From: an uncultured Pelagibacteraceae bacterium
GTDB lineage: Bacteria > Pseudomonadota > Alphaproteobacteria > Pelagibacterales > Pelagibacteraceae
NCBI GenBank assembly: GCA_902628525.1
Contig: CACOMZ010000001.1
Span: 1-64,000 of the forward strand
Length of the DNA: 64,000 nucleotides
Reading direction: 5' to 3'
The position numbers and the translations under genes were made by a program. Below the pieces are notes generated by a model. That model saw only the letters and a program-made list of their open reading frames with translations, had not been told where the DNA came from and did no database searches. Shown piece by piece: positions 47,070 through 56,428 of the stretch; position 1 is the first letter of the stretch; every line of letters starts with the position of its first letter.

Positions 47070-47933
47070 ATGTTAAAAAAACTATCCTGTAAAATTTTTA
47101 GAATTATCGTTTTTTTAGATAAGATCTTTAAAATTATAACAAAAAGGAGTGTAATATTTTGGTTTAATAATTTTCTTCAAGAGAGGTCATATAAATCTAT
47201 TAAAATTTTAGATAATGAAATTAAGTTATTTGTACCTAATATAGTAACAAATTTTAGAGTTGATACATATTTTTCTAAAGAGCCCGAAACAATTGAATGG
47301 ATAAATAGTTTTGAAAAAAAAGAAAATTTAATTTTTTGGGATGTTGGAGCAAATATAGGTTTATATTCGATTTATAATTCTTTAAAAAATCCTAAATCTA
47401 CAACTATCGCTTTTGAACCTTCAAGTTCAAATTATAGAGTATTAACAAGAAATATATCAATCAATAATTTAGAGAAAAAAATAAAGGTAATTCCAATCTC
47501 TCTTACTAATAAAATAAATACTTTTCAACAGATGAATGAAAGTCATTTTATTGAGGGAGGATCATCAAACACATTTGGTGAAAAATATAATTTTGAAGGA
47601 AAAGAGTTTGAACCAAACATGAAATATATTTCGCTTGGAACAACTATGAATTATTTTATTGAAAATTCAATTTTAGATATTCCTGATTATATTAAAATTG
47701 ATGTAGATGGTATTGAACACCTAATACTTGAAGGAGGTAATAAATTTTTAATTGATAAAAAAGTAAAGAGTATATCTATTGAAATAAATGAAAACTTCAA
47801 ACAACAATATGAAAAAGTTTTAAATTTAATGAAAAAGTACAATTTTAAATTTCTACATAAAAAACATACTGATAATATGTCTATTGATGGTAGATTTAAG
47901 AAAGTTTATAATTTTATATTTATAAAGCAATAA
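47070..47933 (+). CDS. FkbM-family methyltransferase
   Basis: 287-residue SAM-dependent methyltransferase. The FkbM core has WDVGANIGLYSIYN, IAFEPSSSNYRVLTRN, VIPISLTNK, IPDYIKIDVDGIEHLILEGG and a C-terminal strand. FkbM enzymes often O-methylate sugars in polysaccharide or glycolipid. A basic N-terminal tail (KLSCKIFRIIVFLDKIFKII) may bind membrane. It follows the other methyltransferase by 76 bp and ends 68 bp from ssrA. Confidence 0.86.
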   Translation: MLKKLSCKIFRIIVFLDKIFKIITKRSVIFWFNNFLQERSYKSIKILDNEIKLFVPNIVTNFRVDTYFSKEPETIEWINSFEKKENLIFWDVGANIGLYSIYNSLKNPKSTTIAFEPSSSNYRVLTRNISINNLEKKIKVIPISLTNKINTFQQMNESHFIEGGSSNTFGEKYNFEGKEFEPNMKYISLGTTMNYFIENSILDIPDYIKIDVDGIEHLILEGGNKFLIDKKVKSISIEINENFKQQYEKVLNLMKKYNFKFLHKKHTDNMSIDGRFKKVYNFIFIKQ

Positions 47934-48001
47934 TTACTTTTTTAATAATTAAACATTGTCTAATAAACCTTTAATTTATTTTTAAATACAATTTTTTATT
48001 A

Positions 48002-48259
48002 GGGGCGTTCTGTTGCCAGGTGCCCCGGACCCCGTTTGCTTAATTAACAATGTTAATTAGGCAGCAAGTGCGTAACTTTCGTTAGCAATTATAAATTAGC
48101 CCGTTACGGTGGAACAATCCCGAACGAAAGAATAACTTTTAGTCATCCGTCGAATCTAGTTCACCCCCGCAAGTTGTAATGGTGGAGGTGGTGGGTACTG
48201 CCCCCACGTCCGCAATGGTTATTACGAAATTCGTTTATCGTCGTAGTTGGAAATCCAAC
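48002..48259 (-). ncRNA. ssrA: Two-piece (permuted) tmRNA
   Basis: Alphaproteobacterial two-piece tmRNA read on the minus strand. The acceptor piece comes first: hairpin at 48259-48246, then GCGGACGTGGG, T loop GGCAGTA, CCCAC and CACCTCCACCA (CCA at 48182-48180). An 11-nt spacer (48179-48169) follows. The coding piece starts at 48168 with GGGGGTGAACTAGATTCGAC. The acceptor stem GGGGGTG/CACCTCC pairs fully and has G3-U70, the alanine identity element. P2 pairs 48123-48136 with 48218-48235 (GTTATT/AATAAC and TTCGTT/AACGAA). The tag frame 48086-48057 reads ANESYALAA then TAA. A GGGGC/GCCCC pair lies near the 3' end. Ends are approximate. Confidence 0.93.
48057..48086 (-). other. tmRNA proteolysis-tag reading frame
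   Basis: GCT AAC GAA AGT TAC GCA CTT GCT GCC TAA, giving A-N-E-S-Y-A-L-A-A. The YALAA end is the ClpXP-recognised terminus seen in Escherichia coli tag (ANDENYALAA). The stop is followed by an 8-bp hairpin (TAATTAAC/GTTAATTA). Confidence 0.9.
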
Positions 48260-48265
48260 ATTATT

Positions 48266-48293
48266 AATATAAAAGGAATTACAATAGATTCAA
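48266..48293 (-). promoter_or_regulatory. Candidate ssrA promoter
   Basis: Minus strand TTGAAT (48293-48288), 16-bp spacer, TATATT (48271-48266); start expected near 48259, just before the acceptor piece's first hairpin. It lies directly upstream of the thyX ATG at 48302 on the other strand. Confidence 0.6.
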
Positions 48294-48301
48294 TAACATT
48301 C

Positions 48302-49249
48302 ATGAAATTAACCAAAGAACAATCAGAAGAGATTAAAAACCAACAATCACAAAGTAATCAAACTAAAAGAGTTACATCTCCTGAGCTTGAAAAAATACTT
48401 TATGAAGCACTGCCAGCCTTAGATCATGGCTTTGTAAGAGTTGTTGACTATATGGGTGATGACACGTCGATAGTTCAGTCTGCCAGAGTTTCTTATGGAA
48501 AAGGTACTAAACAAGTTTCAACAGATAAAGGTTTAATAAAATATTTAATGAGACATTGGCATAGTACTCCATTTGAGATGTGTGAAATTAAATATCATAT
48601 AAAGCTTCCCATATTTATTGCTAGACAATGGATTAGACATAGAACAGCAAATGTAAATGAATACTCCGCAAGATATTCAATTTTAGATAAAGAATTTTAT
48701 TTGCCCTCTGCTGATAATTTAGCAGCACAATCTATTAGTAACAGGCAAGGAAGAGGAGATATTCTCGAAGGGAAGCAAGCAGATGAAGTTTTAAATCTCT
48801 TAAAAACTGATGCTGAGAGAACTTATGATAATTATGAAACTATGCTTAATGAAAGATACGATGGATCAACTATTGATGAAAACAAAAAAGGATTAGCAAG
48901 AGAACTTGCAAGAATGAATTTAACATTAAATACTTATACCCAATGGTATTGGAAAACTGATTTGTTAAACTTGATGAATTTTTTAAGATTAAGAGCTGAT
49001 AGTCATGCACAATATGAAATAAGAGTTTACGCAGATATAATGTTAGATACAGTTAAAAAATGGGTACCTATAACCTACGAAGCATTTATGGATTATAGAG
49101 TAGGTGGAACGGAAGTTTCTGCAAAAGGAAAAACTATAATACAGAAAATTATTAAAGGAGAAAAAGTTGATGTAGATAGCTCGGGTCTTTCTAAAAGAGA
49201 ATGGAATGAATTAATGACAGCTTTTGATCTTAAAGATAGATTGATTTAA
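48302..49249 (+). CDS. thyX: FAD-dependent thymidylate synthase
   Basis: Makes dTMP using methylene-THF with FAD and NADPH. The ThyX signature RHR-x7-S is seen as [14 protein letters not shown]; other blocks are [38 protein letters not shown] and [17 protein letters not shown] start at the ATG at 48302 (315 residues). The frame is open back to 48179, but that part is the acceptor piece of ssrA on the other strand and resembles no ThyX. No thyA is seen. Ends with a 20-bp overlap with mrp. Confidence 0.96.
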   Translation: MKLTKEQSEEIKNQQSQSNQTKRVTSPELEKILYEALPALDHGFVRVVDYMGDDTSIVQSARVSYGKGTKQVSTDKGLIKYLMRHWHSTPFEMCEIKYHIKLPIFIARQWIRHRTANVNEYSARYSILDKEFYLPSADNLAAQSISNRQGRGDILEGKQADEVLNLLKTDAERTYDNYETMLNERYDGSTIDENKKGLARELARMNLTLNTYTQWYWKTDLLNLMNFLRLRADSHAQYEIRVYADIMLDTVKKWVPITYEAFMDYRVGGTEVSAKGKTIIQKIIKGEKVDVDSSGLSKREWNELMTAFDLKDRLI

Positions 49250-50054
49250 TCTTTATTGCAAAATCTAAATATACTTTTGAAATTTCATGTTCAGGATCAG
49301 CTTCAACTATTGGCTTACCTTCATCACTCTTTTTCCCAACTTCAGAATTTATAGGTATTTCTCCTAAAAATTCTTTTTTGAATTCTTCAGCAGTCTTCTT
49401 AACTCCACCTTCACCAAATATTTTATATTTTTTTCCATCATCTGCTATAAAAAAGCTCATGTTGTCAACTAAACCAATTATTTTAACTCCAAGTTTATCA
49501 AACATTTTAATTCCCCTTTTTACATCTAAAAGAGCAACCTCTTGAGGAGTAGATACTATGATTGCTCCATCCATTTTAATTTCTTGTGAAAATGTTAATT
49601 GAGTATCACCTGTGCCTGGCGGCATATCGACAATTATAAAATCTAAATCTTTCCAATTTACCTTTTGGGTGAAGGTTTTAATTGCACTTGTTACCATTGG
49701 ACCTCGCCAAATCATTGGTGTTTGTTGATCAGTTAAAAAACCAATGGACATACATTGAATTTCATACTTTGTGATTGGATCTAATTTTTGACCATCACTT
49801 TTTGGCTTTTCATTTATGTTAAACATTTTTGGAATTGATGGACCGTAAATATCTGCGTCTAGCAAACCAACTTTGCAACCAATTTGTTTTAGAGCTAATG
49901 CTAGATTTGTTGCAAAAGTCGATTTTCCCACACCTCCTTTTGCACTTGAAATCGCGATTGTAAATTTGGTTCCTAAGATAGGGTTTTTGGTAAATTTCTT
50001 TGGCTTTAGCCTACTTTTCATTGCGTCACTTAGTTCTGGCTTTTTATCAGTCAT
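49230..50054 (-). CDS. mrp: Mrp/ApbC Fe-S cluster carrier ATPase
   Basis: 274-residue P-loop ATPase that carries and delivers Fe-S clusters. The deviant Walker A is [20 protein letters not shown] near residue 36; [35 protein letters not shown] and [15 protein letters not shown] follow. The usual C-terminal CxxC cluster ligand is missing: the end reads [10 protein letters not shown] without Cys, and DUF59 is absent at the N-terminus. So it is a short form; cluster ligation may differ from ApbC. Divergent from hflK. Confidence 0.9.
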   Translation of the reverse strand: MTDKKPELSDAMKSRLKPKKFTKNPILGTKFTIAISSAKGGVGKSTFATNLALALKQIGCKVGLLDADIYGPSIPKMFNINEKPKSDGQKLDPITKYEIQCMSIGFLTDQQTPMIWRGPMVTSAIKTFTQKVNWKDLDFIIVDMPPGTGDTQLTFSQEIKMDGAIIVSTPQEVALLDVKRGIKMFDKLGVKIIGLVDNMSFFIADDGKKYKIFGEGGVKKTAEEFKKEFLGEIPINSEVGKKSDEGKPIVEADPEHEISKVYLDFAIKIKSIYL

Positions 50055-50068
50055 AAAACCATCATTAC

Positions 50069-50096
50069 TTGTTTTTTACAATAAAGACACTATATA
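50069..50096 (+). promoter_or_regulatory. Candidate hflK promoter, leaderless geometry
   Basis: TTGTTT (50069-50074), 16-bp spacer, TATATA (50091-50096), 6 nt, ATG at 50103. No ribosome-binding site between. Same spacing as at rpmE and ftsH. Inference. Confidence 0.45.
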
Positions 50097-50102
50097 CTTC
50101 AT

Positions 50103-51212
50103 ATGTCAGACGATTTCAGAGGTAGAGGCGGAAGTCCATGGGGATCACCTCCAGGAGGTGGTGGTGGTAATGGTAATGGATCTGGCAGAGGGCCAACCCC
50201 ACCAGATATTGATGCAATTATCAGAGAATTTCAGGATAAAATTAAAAGATTTTTACCAGGAGGAAAAAGTTCAAGTAGCAGATCTGCAGGATTAATTTTA
50301 TTAATATTACTGTTTATTTGGTTAGCAAGTGGTTTATATAGAGTGCTACCCGACGAGCAAGGAGTTGTTTTAAGATTTGGAAAGTTTACTAAGACCACTC
50401 AGCCAGGACTAAACTATCATATACCTTTTCCAGTAGAAACAGTTCAAACGCCAAAAGTCACTAAGGTAAATAGAATGGACATTGGGTTTAGATCTGAGAG
50501 AGACAGTGGTTTCTCCACTGGTGGTGGAGTTGCTGATGTTCCACAAGAAAGTTTGATGTTAACCGGAGATGAAAATATTGTAAACATTGATTTTTCAGTA
50601 TTTTGGGTAATTAAAGATGCAGGTAATTTTTTATTTAAAATACAAGATCCAGAAGGTACAGTAAAAGCGGCCGCAGAAACGGCTATGAGGGAAGTTATAG
50701 CCAAAAGTGATATTCAACCAATTTTAACAGAGGGAAGATCCAAAATTGAGGTTGAGACACAGGAAATTATTCAATCTATTTTAGATGATTATGAAAGTGG
50801 TATTCAAATTACACAAGTACAAACTCAAAAAGCTGATCCACCTGATCAAGTAATTGATGCTTTTAGAGATGTCCAAGCTGCAAGAGCAGATATGGAAAGA
50901 TCAAAAAACGAGGCTGAAGCTTATGCTAACGACGTTATTCCAAGAGCACGAGGAGAAGCTCAAAAAATTCTTCAAGCTGCAGAAGCATATAAAAAAGAGG
51001 TAGTAGCTAAGGCAGAAGGTGAAGCAAGTAGATTTTTAGCAATCTATAATGAATACGCAAAAGCAAAACAAGTAACTCAAGAGAGAATGTTTTTAGAAAC
51101 TATGGAAACCGTTTTAGCTGATATTAATAAAATAATTATAGATAAAGAGTCGGGATCTGGTGTAGTACCTTATTTACCCTTACCTGAACTAAAAAAGAAA
51201 GAGAATAATTAA
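50103..51212 (+). CDS. hflK: FtsH modulator HflK
   Basis: 369-residue SPFH-domain inner-membrane protein. A Gly/Ser/Pro-rich cytoplasmic N-terminus (residues 5-35) precedes one membrane helix at about 61-78 (GLILLILLFIWLASGLY). The SPFH domain starts at LPDEQGVVLRFGKFTKTTQPGLNYH and extends to the coiled coil rich in Ala/Glu (DVQAARADMERSKNEAEAYA). With HflC it forms the cage around FtsH that controls membrane-protein degradation. Followed by hflC after 1 bp. Confidence 0.97.
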   Translation: MSDDFRGRGGSPWGSPPGGGGGNGNGSGRGPTPPDIDAIIREFQDKIKRFLPGGKSSSSRSAGLILLILLFIWLASGLYRVLPDEQGVVLRFGKFTKTTQPGLNYHIPFPVETVQTPKVTKVNRMDIGFRSERDSGFSTGGGVADVPQESLMLTGDENIVNIDFSVFWVIKDAGNFLFKIQDPEGTVKAAAETAMREVIAKSDIQPILTEGRSKIEVETQEIIQSILDDYESGIQITQVQTQKADPPDQVIDAFRDVQAARADMERSKNEAEAYANDVIPRARGEAQKILQAAEAYKKEVVAKAEGEASRFLAIYNEYAKAKQVTQERMFLETMETVLADINKIIIDKESGSGVVPYLPLPELKKKENN

Positions 51213-51213
51213 A

Positions 51214-52086
51214 ATGAAAGTTGGAAAAATATTAATAGGTTTGTTGGTTGCACTTGGTGTTGTGGCTTATTTATCAATTATTATTGTAAAAGAAGTTAAT
51301 CAAGCCATCATTCTTCAATTTGGTGATCCAAAAAGAATAATTATGAAGCCAGGATTAAACTTTAAGATTCCATTTATTCAAAACGTTGTCTATTTAGACA
51401 AAAGAATTTTAAATTTAGATGCCCCGCCCGAAGAAGTTATTGCATCAGATCAAAAACGTTTAATTGTTGATGCATTTGCAAGATTCCAAATTGTAGATCC
51501 ATTAAAATTTTATATATCAGTTGGAAATGAGAGAGTTGCAAGGTCAAGATTGTCTACAATTATAAATTCAAGAATCAGAAATGTATTAGGTCAAGAAGAG
51601 TTACAGACTTTATTATCGAAAGATAGATCTAAGCAAATGTCTTTAATTAAAGAAGGAGTAAATAACGAGGCGCAAAACTTTGGAATTAACATTGTTGATG
51701 TAAGAATTAAAAGAGCAGATCTTCCACAAGCAAACAGTGATGCAATTTATAGAAGAATGCAAACTGAAAGGGAAAGAGAAGCCAAGGAATTTAGAGCAAA
51801 AGGAGCTGAGATGGCAGTAACAATAACCTCAACAGCTGATAAAGAGGTTACAGTAATTTTAGCAGATGCTCAAAAACAATCAGAGATAATGAAAGGTGAG
51901 GGTGACGGTGAAAGAAATAAAATTTTTGCTGAAGCATTTGGACAAGACCCTGAATTTTTTGCGTTTTATAGATCAATGCAAGCTTACGGCAAAGCATTTA
52001 ATGCTGGAGAAACTTCTATGATTTTATCACCTGATAGTGAATTTTTTAAATTTTTTGGAAATATAAATTCTAATAATAAACAATAA
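51214..52086 (+). CDS. hflC: FtsH modulator HflC
   Basis: 290-residue partner of HflK. N-terminal helix (residues 5-24, ILIGLLVALGVVAYLSIIIV), then SPFH domain with NQAIILQFGDPKRIIMKPGLNFKIPFIQNV, ERVARSRLSTIINSRIRNVLG, VDVRIKRADLPQANSDAIYRRM and the Ala/Glu coiled coil. Ends with FFKFFGNIN, a conserved HflC tail. The start is ATG at 51214. Confidence 0.97.
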   Translation: MKVGKILIGLLVALGVVAYLSIIIVKEVNQAIILQFGDPKRIIMKPGLNFKIPFIQNVVYLDKRILNLDAPPEEVIASDQKRLIVDAFARFQIVDPLKFYISVGNERVARSRLSTIINSRIRNVLGQEELQTLLSKDRSKQMSLIKEGVNNEAQNFGINIVDVRIKRADLPQANSDAIYRRMQTEREREAKEFRAKGAEMAVTITSTADKEVTVILADAQKQSEIMKGEGDGERNKIFAEAFGQDPEFFAFYRSMQAYGKAFNAGETSMILSPDSEFFKFFGNINSNNKQ

Positions 52087-52092
52087 TTTTAG

Positions 52093-52278
52093 ATGAAAGA
52101 GCTAGTTATAGCTTTCGGTCTTTTTTTATTTATTGAAGGAATTTTATATGCCTTATTTCCATCAAAAATGAAAAATATGTTAAAAAAATTGGAATTAATA
52201 AATGATAGTCAGTTAAGGTTTGGAGGAATTTTTTTCGCAATACTAGGCTTCGTTATTATTTATTATATTAAAAGTTAA
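52093..52278 (+). CDS. DUF2065 membrane protein (YjeT-like)
   Basis: 61-residue inner-membrane protein with two helices (residues 4-20 and 42-59), connected by a loop FPSKMKNMLKKLELINDSQLRFGG. DUF2065 genes commonly sit downstream of hflC, as here. Function unknown; context suggests a link to FtsH or HflKC. 6 bp after hflC and 1 bp before degP. Confidence 0.85.
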   Translation: MKELVIAFGLFLFIEGILYALFPSKMKNMLKKLELINDSQLRFGGIFFAILGFVIIYYIKS

Positions 52279-52279
52279 T

Positions 52280-53695
52280 ATGCAGAAAATAAAATTAACA
52301 TTCATATCAATTTTAATAACTCTTAGTTTTTCTTTTAAAGCTATCTCAAAACCAGTCCCAGTGTCTTTTGCAGATCTTGCAGAAAAGTTAATGCCGTCAG
52401 TAGTAAATATTTCCACTTCAACAACTGTGGTTACAAATGCTAACCCGTTGCCATTTAATTTTCCTCCAGGATCACCTTTTGAGGACATGTTTAAAGAATT
52501 TGGAACGCCTCAAGAGAGAAAGTCTGCTGCTCTAGGTTCTGGTTTCATAATTGATGAAAAAGGAATTATTGTAACAAATAACCATGTAATACAAGATGCA
52601 GATGATATCATTGTAAGAGTTAATGGAGATCAGGAATTCAATGCAAAAGTTTTAGGTGCAGACCCACTAATGGATATTGCGGTCTTGCAATTGGAGACAG
52701 ATGAAAAATTTATCCCAGTAGAGTTTGGAGATTCTGACAAAGCTCGAATTGGAGACTGGGTAATTGCAATTGGAAATCCTTTTGGTTTAGGTGGAACTGT
52801 AACTGCTGGAATTATATCAGCAAGAAATAGATCTATAGGATTATCTAGATATGAAGATTTTATACAAACAGATGCCTCTATAAATTCAGGAAATTCTGGA
52901 GGTCCTTTGTTTGATATGAATGGGAATGTTATAGGAATAAACACTGCAATTTTGGGCCGAAATGGTTCAATTGGAATTGGATTTTCAATACCTTCAAACA
53001 GTGCACAAATAGTTATAAGTCAACTAATTGAATTTGGTGAAACTAAAAGAGGTTGGTTGGGAGTTAGAATTCAAGATGTAACAAAAGAAATTGCTGATGT
53101 TGAAAAATTAGATAAACCAAGAGGGGCACTAGTTGCAAGTGTTGCAGAAAATAGTCCTTCAGAAAAAGCAGGAATTCAAGCTGGTGATATTATTTTAGAA
53201 TTTAATGGAGAAAAAATTAATCAAATGAAAGAACTACCAGCTATTGTTGCAAGAACAGAAGTTGGAAAAGATGTCAAAGTAAAAATATGGAGAGATAAAA
53301 AAGAAATTACGAAAAATGTAATACTAGGAAGATTGGAAACATCTGATGATTTTAAAATTAGTAAGAATCAAGAAAATGAAGAACAAAAAATTGAAGAAGT
53401 AATAGAAAGTTTAAAAATAGCAGTAAGACCTTTAAACAAAGAAGACATAAAAAATCGTAATTTACCCAATCAAACAAGTGGTTTGGTTATAACAAAAATT
53501 GCAGCTAATAGTCCTTTAGCAGATTCAATTCAGCCTAGTAGTATTATTATTGAAGCCCAAAAGAAAAAAATTAGATCAGTTGAGGATTTAAGAGAAATAA
53601 TTAATGAAGTTAAGAACTCAAATCAAAAAACTGTGTTGCTTGCAATATATAATAATCAAAATCAACGTAGATATATAGGTGTTAATTTAGACTGA
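52280..53695 (+). CDS. degP: DegP/HtrA-type periplasmic serine protease
   Basis: 471 residues. Signal peptide about 1-23 (MQKIKLTFISILITLSFSFK). Catalytic triad: His102 in TNNHVI, Asp132 in DPLMDIAVLQL, Ser206 in NSGNSGGPL. Two PDZ domains follow (RGWLGVRIQDVTKEIA near 255 and LVITKIAANSPLADS near 400). It degrades or refolds envelope proteins. DegQ is an alternative name; activity class is secure. It follows the hfl genes directly, an envelope-stress grouping. A short loop LPFNFPPGSPFEDMFKEFG lies before the protease domain. Confidence 0.96.
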   Translation: MQKIKLTFISILITLSFSFKAISKPVPVSFADLAEKLMPSVVNISTSTTVVTNANPLPFNFPPGSPFEDMFKEFGTPQERKSAALGSGFIIDEKGIIVTNNHVIQDADDIIVRVNGDQEFNAKVLGADPLMDIAVLQLETDEKFIPVEFGDSDKARIGDWVIAIGNPFGLGGTVTAGIISARNRSIGLSRYEDFIQTDASINSGNSGGPLFDMNGNVIGINTAILGRNGSIGIGFSIPSNSAQIVISQLIEFGETKRGWLGVRIQDVTKEIADVEKLDKPRGALVASVAENSPSEKAGIQAGDIILEFNGEKINQMKELPAIVARTEVGKDVKVKIWRDKKEITKNVILGRLETSDDFKISKNQENEEQKIEEVIESLKIAVRPLNKEDIKNRNLPNQTSGLVITKIAANSPLADSIQPSSIIIEAQKKKIRSVEDLREIINEVKNSNQKTVLLAIYNNQNQRRYIGVNLD

Positions 53696-53697
53696 TA

Positions 53698-54606
53698 ATG
53701 GATTTTAAATCCAAGATTGTATTAATTTCTGGACCTACTGCCTCAGGTAAATCTTCTTTCGCTATACAACTTGCAAAAAAAATTAATGGAGAAATAATTA
53801 ATGCAGACTCTATGCAAATTTATAAACAATTAAGAATTCTTTCCGCTAGACCCGATCCAAAAAAATATCAAAAAATCAAACATCATTTATATGGTTTTCA
53901 TGACGCTAAAAAAAGTTTTTCAACTGGGGATTGGCTTAAACTTGCTAGTCAAAAAATAAAAAAAATTCAAAAAAAAAATATGATACCAATACTGGTTGGA
54001 GGTACAGGATTATATTTTAAAGCACTTACAGATGGGCTTGTAAAGATCCCAAATATTCCTGCGAGACACAGAAACGAGATTAGAAATTTACATCAAAGAT
54101 TGGGACAAAGAGAGTTCTTTAAAAAACTTTTAAAAATTGACTCCACATATAAAGGAAAAATTAATCCCTCTGACTCACAGAGATCAATAAGAGCTTACGA
54201 GGTGAAAAAATTTACAAAAAAATCATTATATGAGTGGTTCGAAAATACCAAATCAGATTTCTCTAAAGATGATTTCGTAAAAATTTATATTAATTACCCT
54301 CGTCATGAACTGATAGAGCGCATTAATACTAGAACAGAACAAATGATAAAAAAAGGAGCTATTAAAGAGGTAAAAGACTTTTTAAAATTAAAAATTAAAA
54401 AAGATTTGAGCGTTTTAAAAGCAATTGGGATTAGTGAGATTAAAGAATATCTTAGTAAAAAAAAGGAATTGGGTGAAATTAAAGAAAAAATATCAATAAA
54501 AACTAGACAATATGCAAAAAGACAAAGCACTTGGGCAAGAGGCAATATGATGACCTGGATAAAGTTAAGGCCACAAGACCTCAGTAAATTTTTAAAAAAA
54601 ATTTAA
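53698..54606 (+). CDS. miaA: tRNA dimethylallyltransferase
   Basis: 302 residues; adds dimethylallyl to A37 of tRNAs reading UNN codons. P-loop GPTASGKSSFAIQLA, NADSMQIYKQLRILSARP, HHLYGFHDA, GGTGLYFKALTDGL and C-terminal KTRQYAKRQSTWARG. Full length. Stands 2 bp after degP and before the ilv genes. Confidence 0.97.
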   Translation: MDFKSKIVLISGPTASGKSSFAIQLAKKINGEIINADSMQIYKQLRILSARPDPKKYQKIKHHLYGFHDAKKSFSTGDWLKLASQKIKKIQKKNMIPILVGGTGLYFKALTDGLVKIPNIPARHRNEIRNLHQRLGQREFFKKLLKIDSTYKGKINPSDSQRSIRAYEVKKFTKKSLYEWFENTKSDFSKDDFVKIYINYPRHELIERINTRTEQMIKKGAIKEVKDFLKLKIKKDLSVLKAIGISEIKEYLSKKKELGEIKEKISIKTRQYAKRQSTWARGNMMTWIKLRPQDLSKFLKKI

Positions 54607-54623
54607 AATATTCATTCTTAAAC

Positions 54624-54653
54624 TTGACCAATGAGTACAACTTCAGCTAGATT
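54624..54653 (+). promoter_or_regulatory. Candidate ilvB promoter, leaderless geometry
   Basis: TTGACC (54624-54629), 18-bp spacer, TAGATT (54648-54653), 5 nt, ATG at 54659. No ribosome-binding site. No leader peptide or attenuator fits in the 52-bp gap after miaA. Inference. Confidence 0.4.
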
Positions 54654-54658
54654 GCTGA

Positions 54659-56425
54659 ATGCCAAAATTATATACAGGAGCAGAAATTGTTTTTAAGTGC
54701 CTTGAAGATCAAAAGGTAGAACATATTTTTGGATATCCTGGTGGCGCGGTTCTACCAATTTATGACGAATTAAAAAATCACTCATCGATTAAACATATTT
54801 TAGTTAGACATGAACAGGGAGCAGGACATGCAGCCGAAGGTTATGCGAGATCATCAGGTAAACCAGGTGTTGTTCTCGTTACCTCGGGACCTGGAGCTAC
54901 AAACGTAGTCACGGCTTTGACGGACGCCTATATGGATTCAGTCCCACTTGTTTGTATATCAGGTCAGGTTCCAACTCATTTAATTGGTACAGACGCTTTT
55001 CAAGAATGTGACACCACTGGTATCACTAGGCCTTGTACTAAACATAATTGGTTAGTTAAAGATGTTAATGATTTATCAAATATTATGCATGAAGCTTTTA
55101 AAGTAGCTACAACTGGAAGACCAGGACCAGTATTAATTGATATTCCAAAAGACATACAATTTGCAAAGGCAAAATATAATAAACCAAAAATACAAAAAAA
55201 ATTAAATGGCAAATCACATAATAAATTTTCTCAAAATGATATTAAAGAGTTAATTAAATTATTAGGTAAATCAAAAAAACCTATTATCTATAGTGGTGGA
55301 GGCGTTATAAATTCTGGTCCAAAGGCAAGTGAAGCCTTAAGAGAATTTGCTAATTTAACCGGGTTTCCAATAACTTCAACTTTGCAAGGTTTAGGAGCTT
55401 TTCCAGGAGACGATAACCAGTTTCTAGGAATGCTTGGAATGCACGGTACCTATGAAGCAAATAATGCAATGCATGACTGTGATTTATTAATAAATATTGG
55501 AGCACGATTCGATGACCGAATAACCGGAAAAATTGATGAGTTTTCTCCAAATTCTAAAAAAGTTCATATTGATATTGATCCTTCCTCCATAAATAAAATT
55601 ATTAAAGTTGATCTTGCAATTGTAGGAGACGTTTCCAGTGTAATTAATAAAATTAATAAAACTATTGTTAAAATTAAAAATGGTAATGGTAAATCGAATA
55701 AATCAAATATTGCAAAGTGGTGGGAACAGATAGAAAAATGGAGAAAAAAAGATTCATTAAACTTTATTAATAGTGATGAAACTATTAAGCCACAGTATGC
55801 AGTTCAAAGACTTTATGAATTAACAAAAAAGAAAGATACATACGTAACTACCGAAGTAGGCCAACATCAAATGTGGGCAGCTCAACATTATAAGTTTAAT
55901 AAGCCAAATAGATGGATGACATCTGGTGGTTTGGGTACAATGGGATATGGATTACCTGCTGCAGTCGGTGTCCAAATTGCTCATCCTGAAAAATTAGTAG
56001 TTGATATTGCAGGTGAGGCTTCTGTATTAATGACTATGCAAGAAATGTCTACAGCTGTTCAGTATAATTTGCCAATAAAGATTTTTATTTTAAATAATCA
56101 ATATATGGGAATGGTAAGACAGTGGCAGGAATTATTACATGAAAAAAATTATTCTGAAAGCTATTCCGAAGCTTTGCCAGATTTTATGAAGATGGCAGAA
56201 GCATATGGATGTAAAGGTATTAAGGCAGATAATCCTGCAGATCTAGATGAAAAAATCCAAGAAATGGTTGATTATGATGGGCCAGTTATTTTTGATTGTC
56301 ATGTCGATCCGAATGAGAACTGTTTTCCAATGATACCATCTGGCAAACCACATAATCAAATGATCTTGGGCCCGAATGATCAAGAAGATAATAAAATTAA
56401 GGGAAAAGGCAAAGCCTTAGTTTAA
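54659..56425 (+). CDS. ilvB: Acetolactate synthase large subunit
   Basis: 588-residue ThDP enzyme that makes acetolactate for branched-chain amino acids. [32 protein letters not shown] (catalytic Glu), [36 protein letters not shown], and the ThDP/Mg motif [38 protein letters not shown]. Long for the family by a lysine-rich linker (residues 180-200). Followed by ilvH after 3 bp. Confidence 0.97.
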   Translation: MPKLYTGAEIVFKCLEDQKVEHIFGYPGGAVLPIYDELKNHSSIKHILVRHEQGAGHAAEGYARSSGKPGVVLVTSGPGATNVVTALTDAYMDSVPLVCISGQVPTHLIGTDAFQECDTTGITRPCTKHNWLVKDVNDLSNIMHEAFKVATTGRPGPVLIDIPKDIQFAKAKYNKPKIQKKLNGKSHNKFSQNDIKELIKLLGKSKKPIIYSGGGVINSGPKASEALREFANLTGFPITSTLQGLGAFPGDDNQFLGMLGMHGTYEANNAMHDCDLLINIGARFDDRITGKIDEFSPNSKKVHIDIDPSSINKIIKVDLAIVGDVSSVINKINKTIVKIKNGNGKSNKSNIAKWWEQIEKWRKKDSLNFINSDETIKPQYAVQRLYELTKKKDTYVTTEVGQHQMWAAQHYKFNKPNRWMTSGGLGTMGYGLPAAVGVQIAHPEKLVVDIAGEASVLMTMQEMSTAVQYNLPIKIFILNNQYMGMVRQWQELLHEKNYSESYSEALPDFMKMAEAYGCKGIKADNPADLDEKIQEMVDYDGPVIFDCHVDPNENCFPMIPSGKPHNQMILGPNDQEDNKIKGKGKALV

Positions 56426-56428
56426 AAC

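Noticed and set aside
54607-54658. Leader peptide or attenuator before ilvB
   Set aside because: The gap of 52 bp has no branched-chain codon run and no stem-loop pair.
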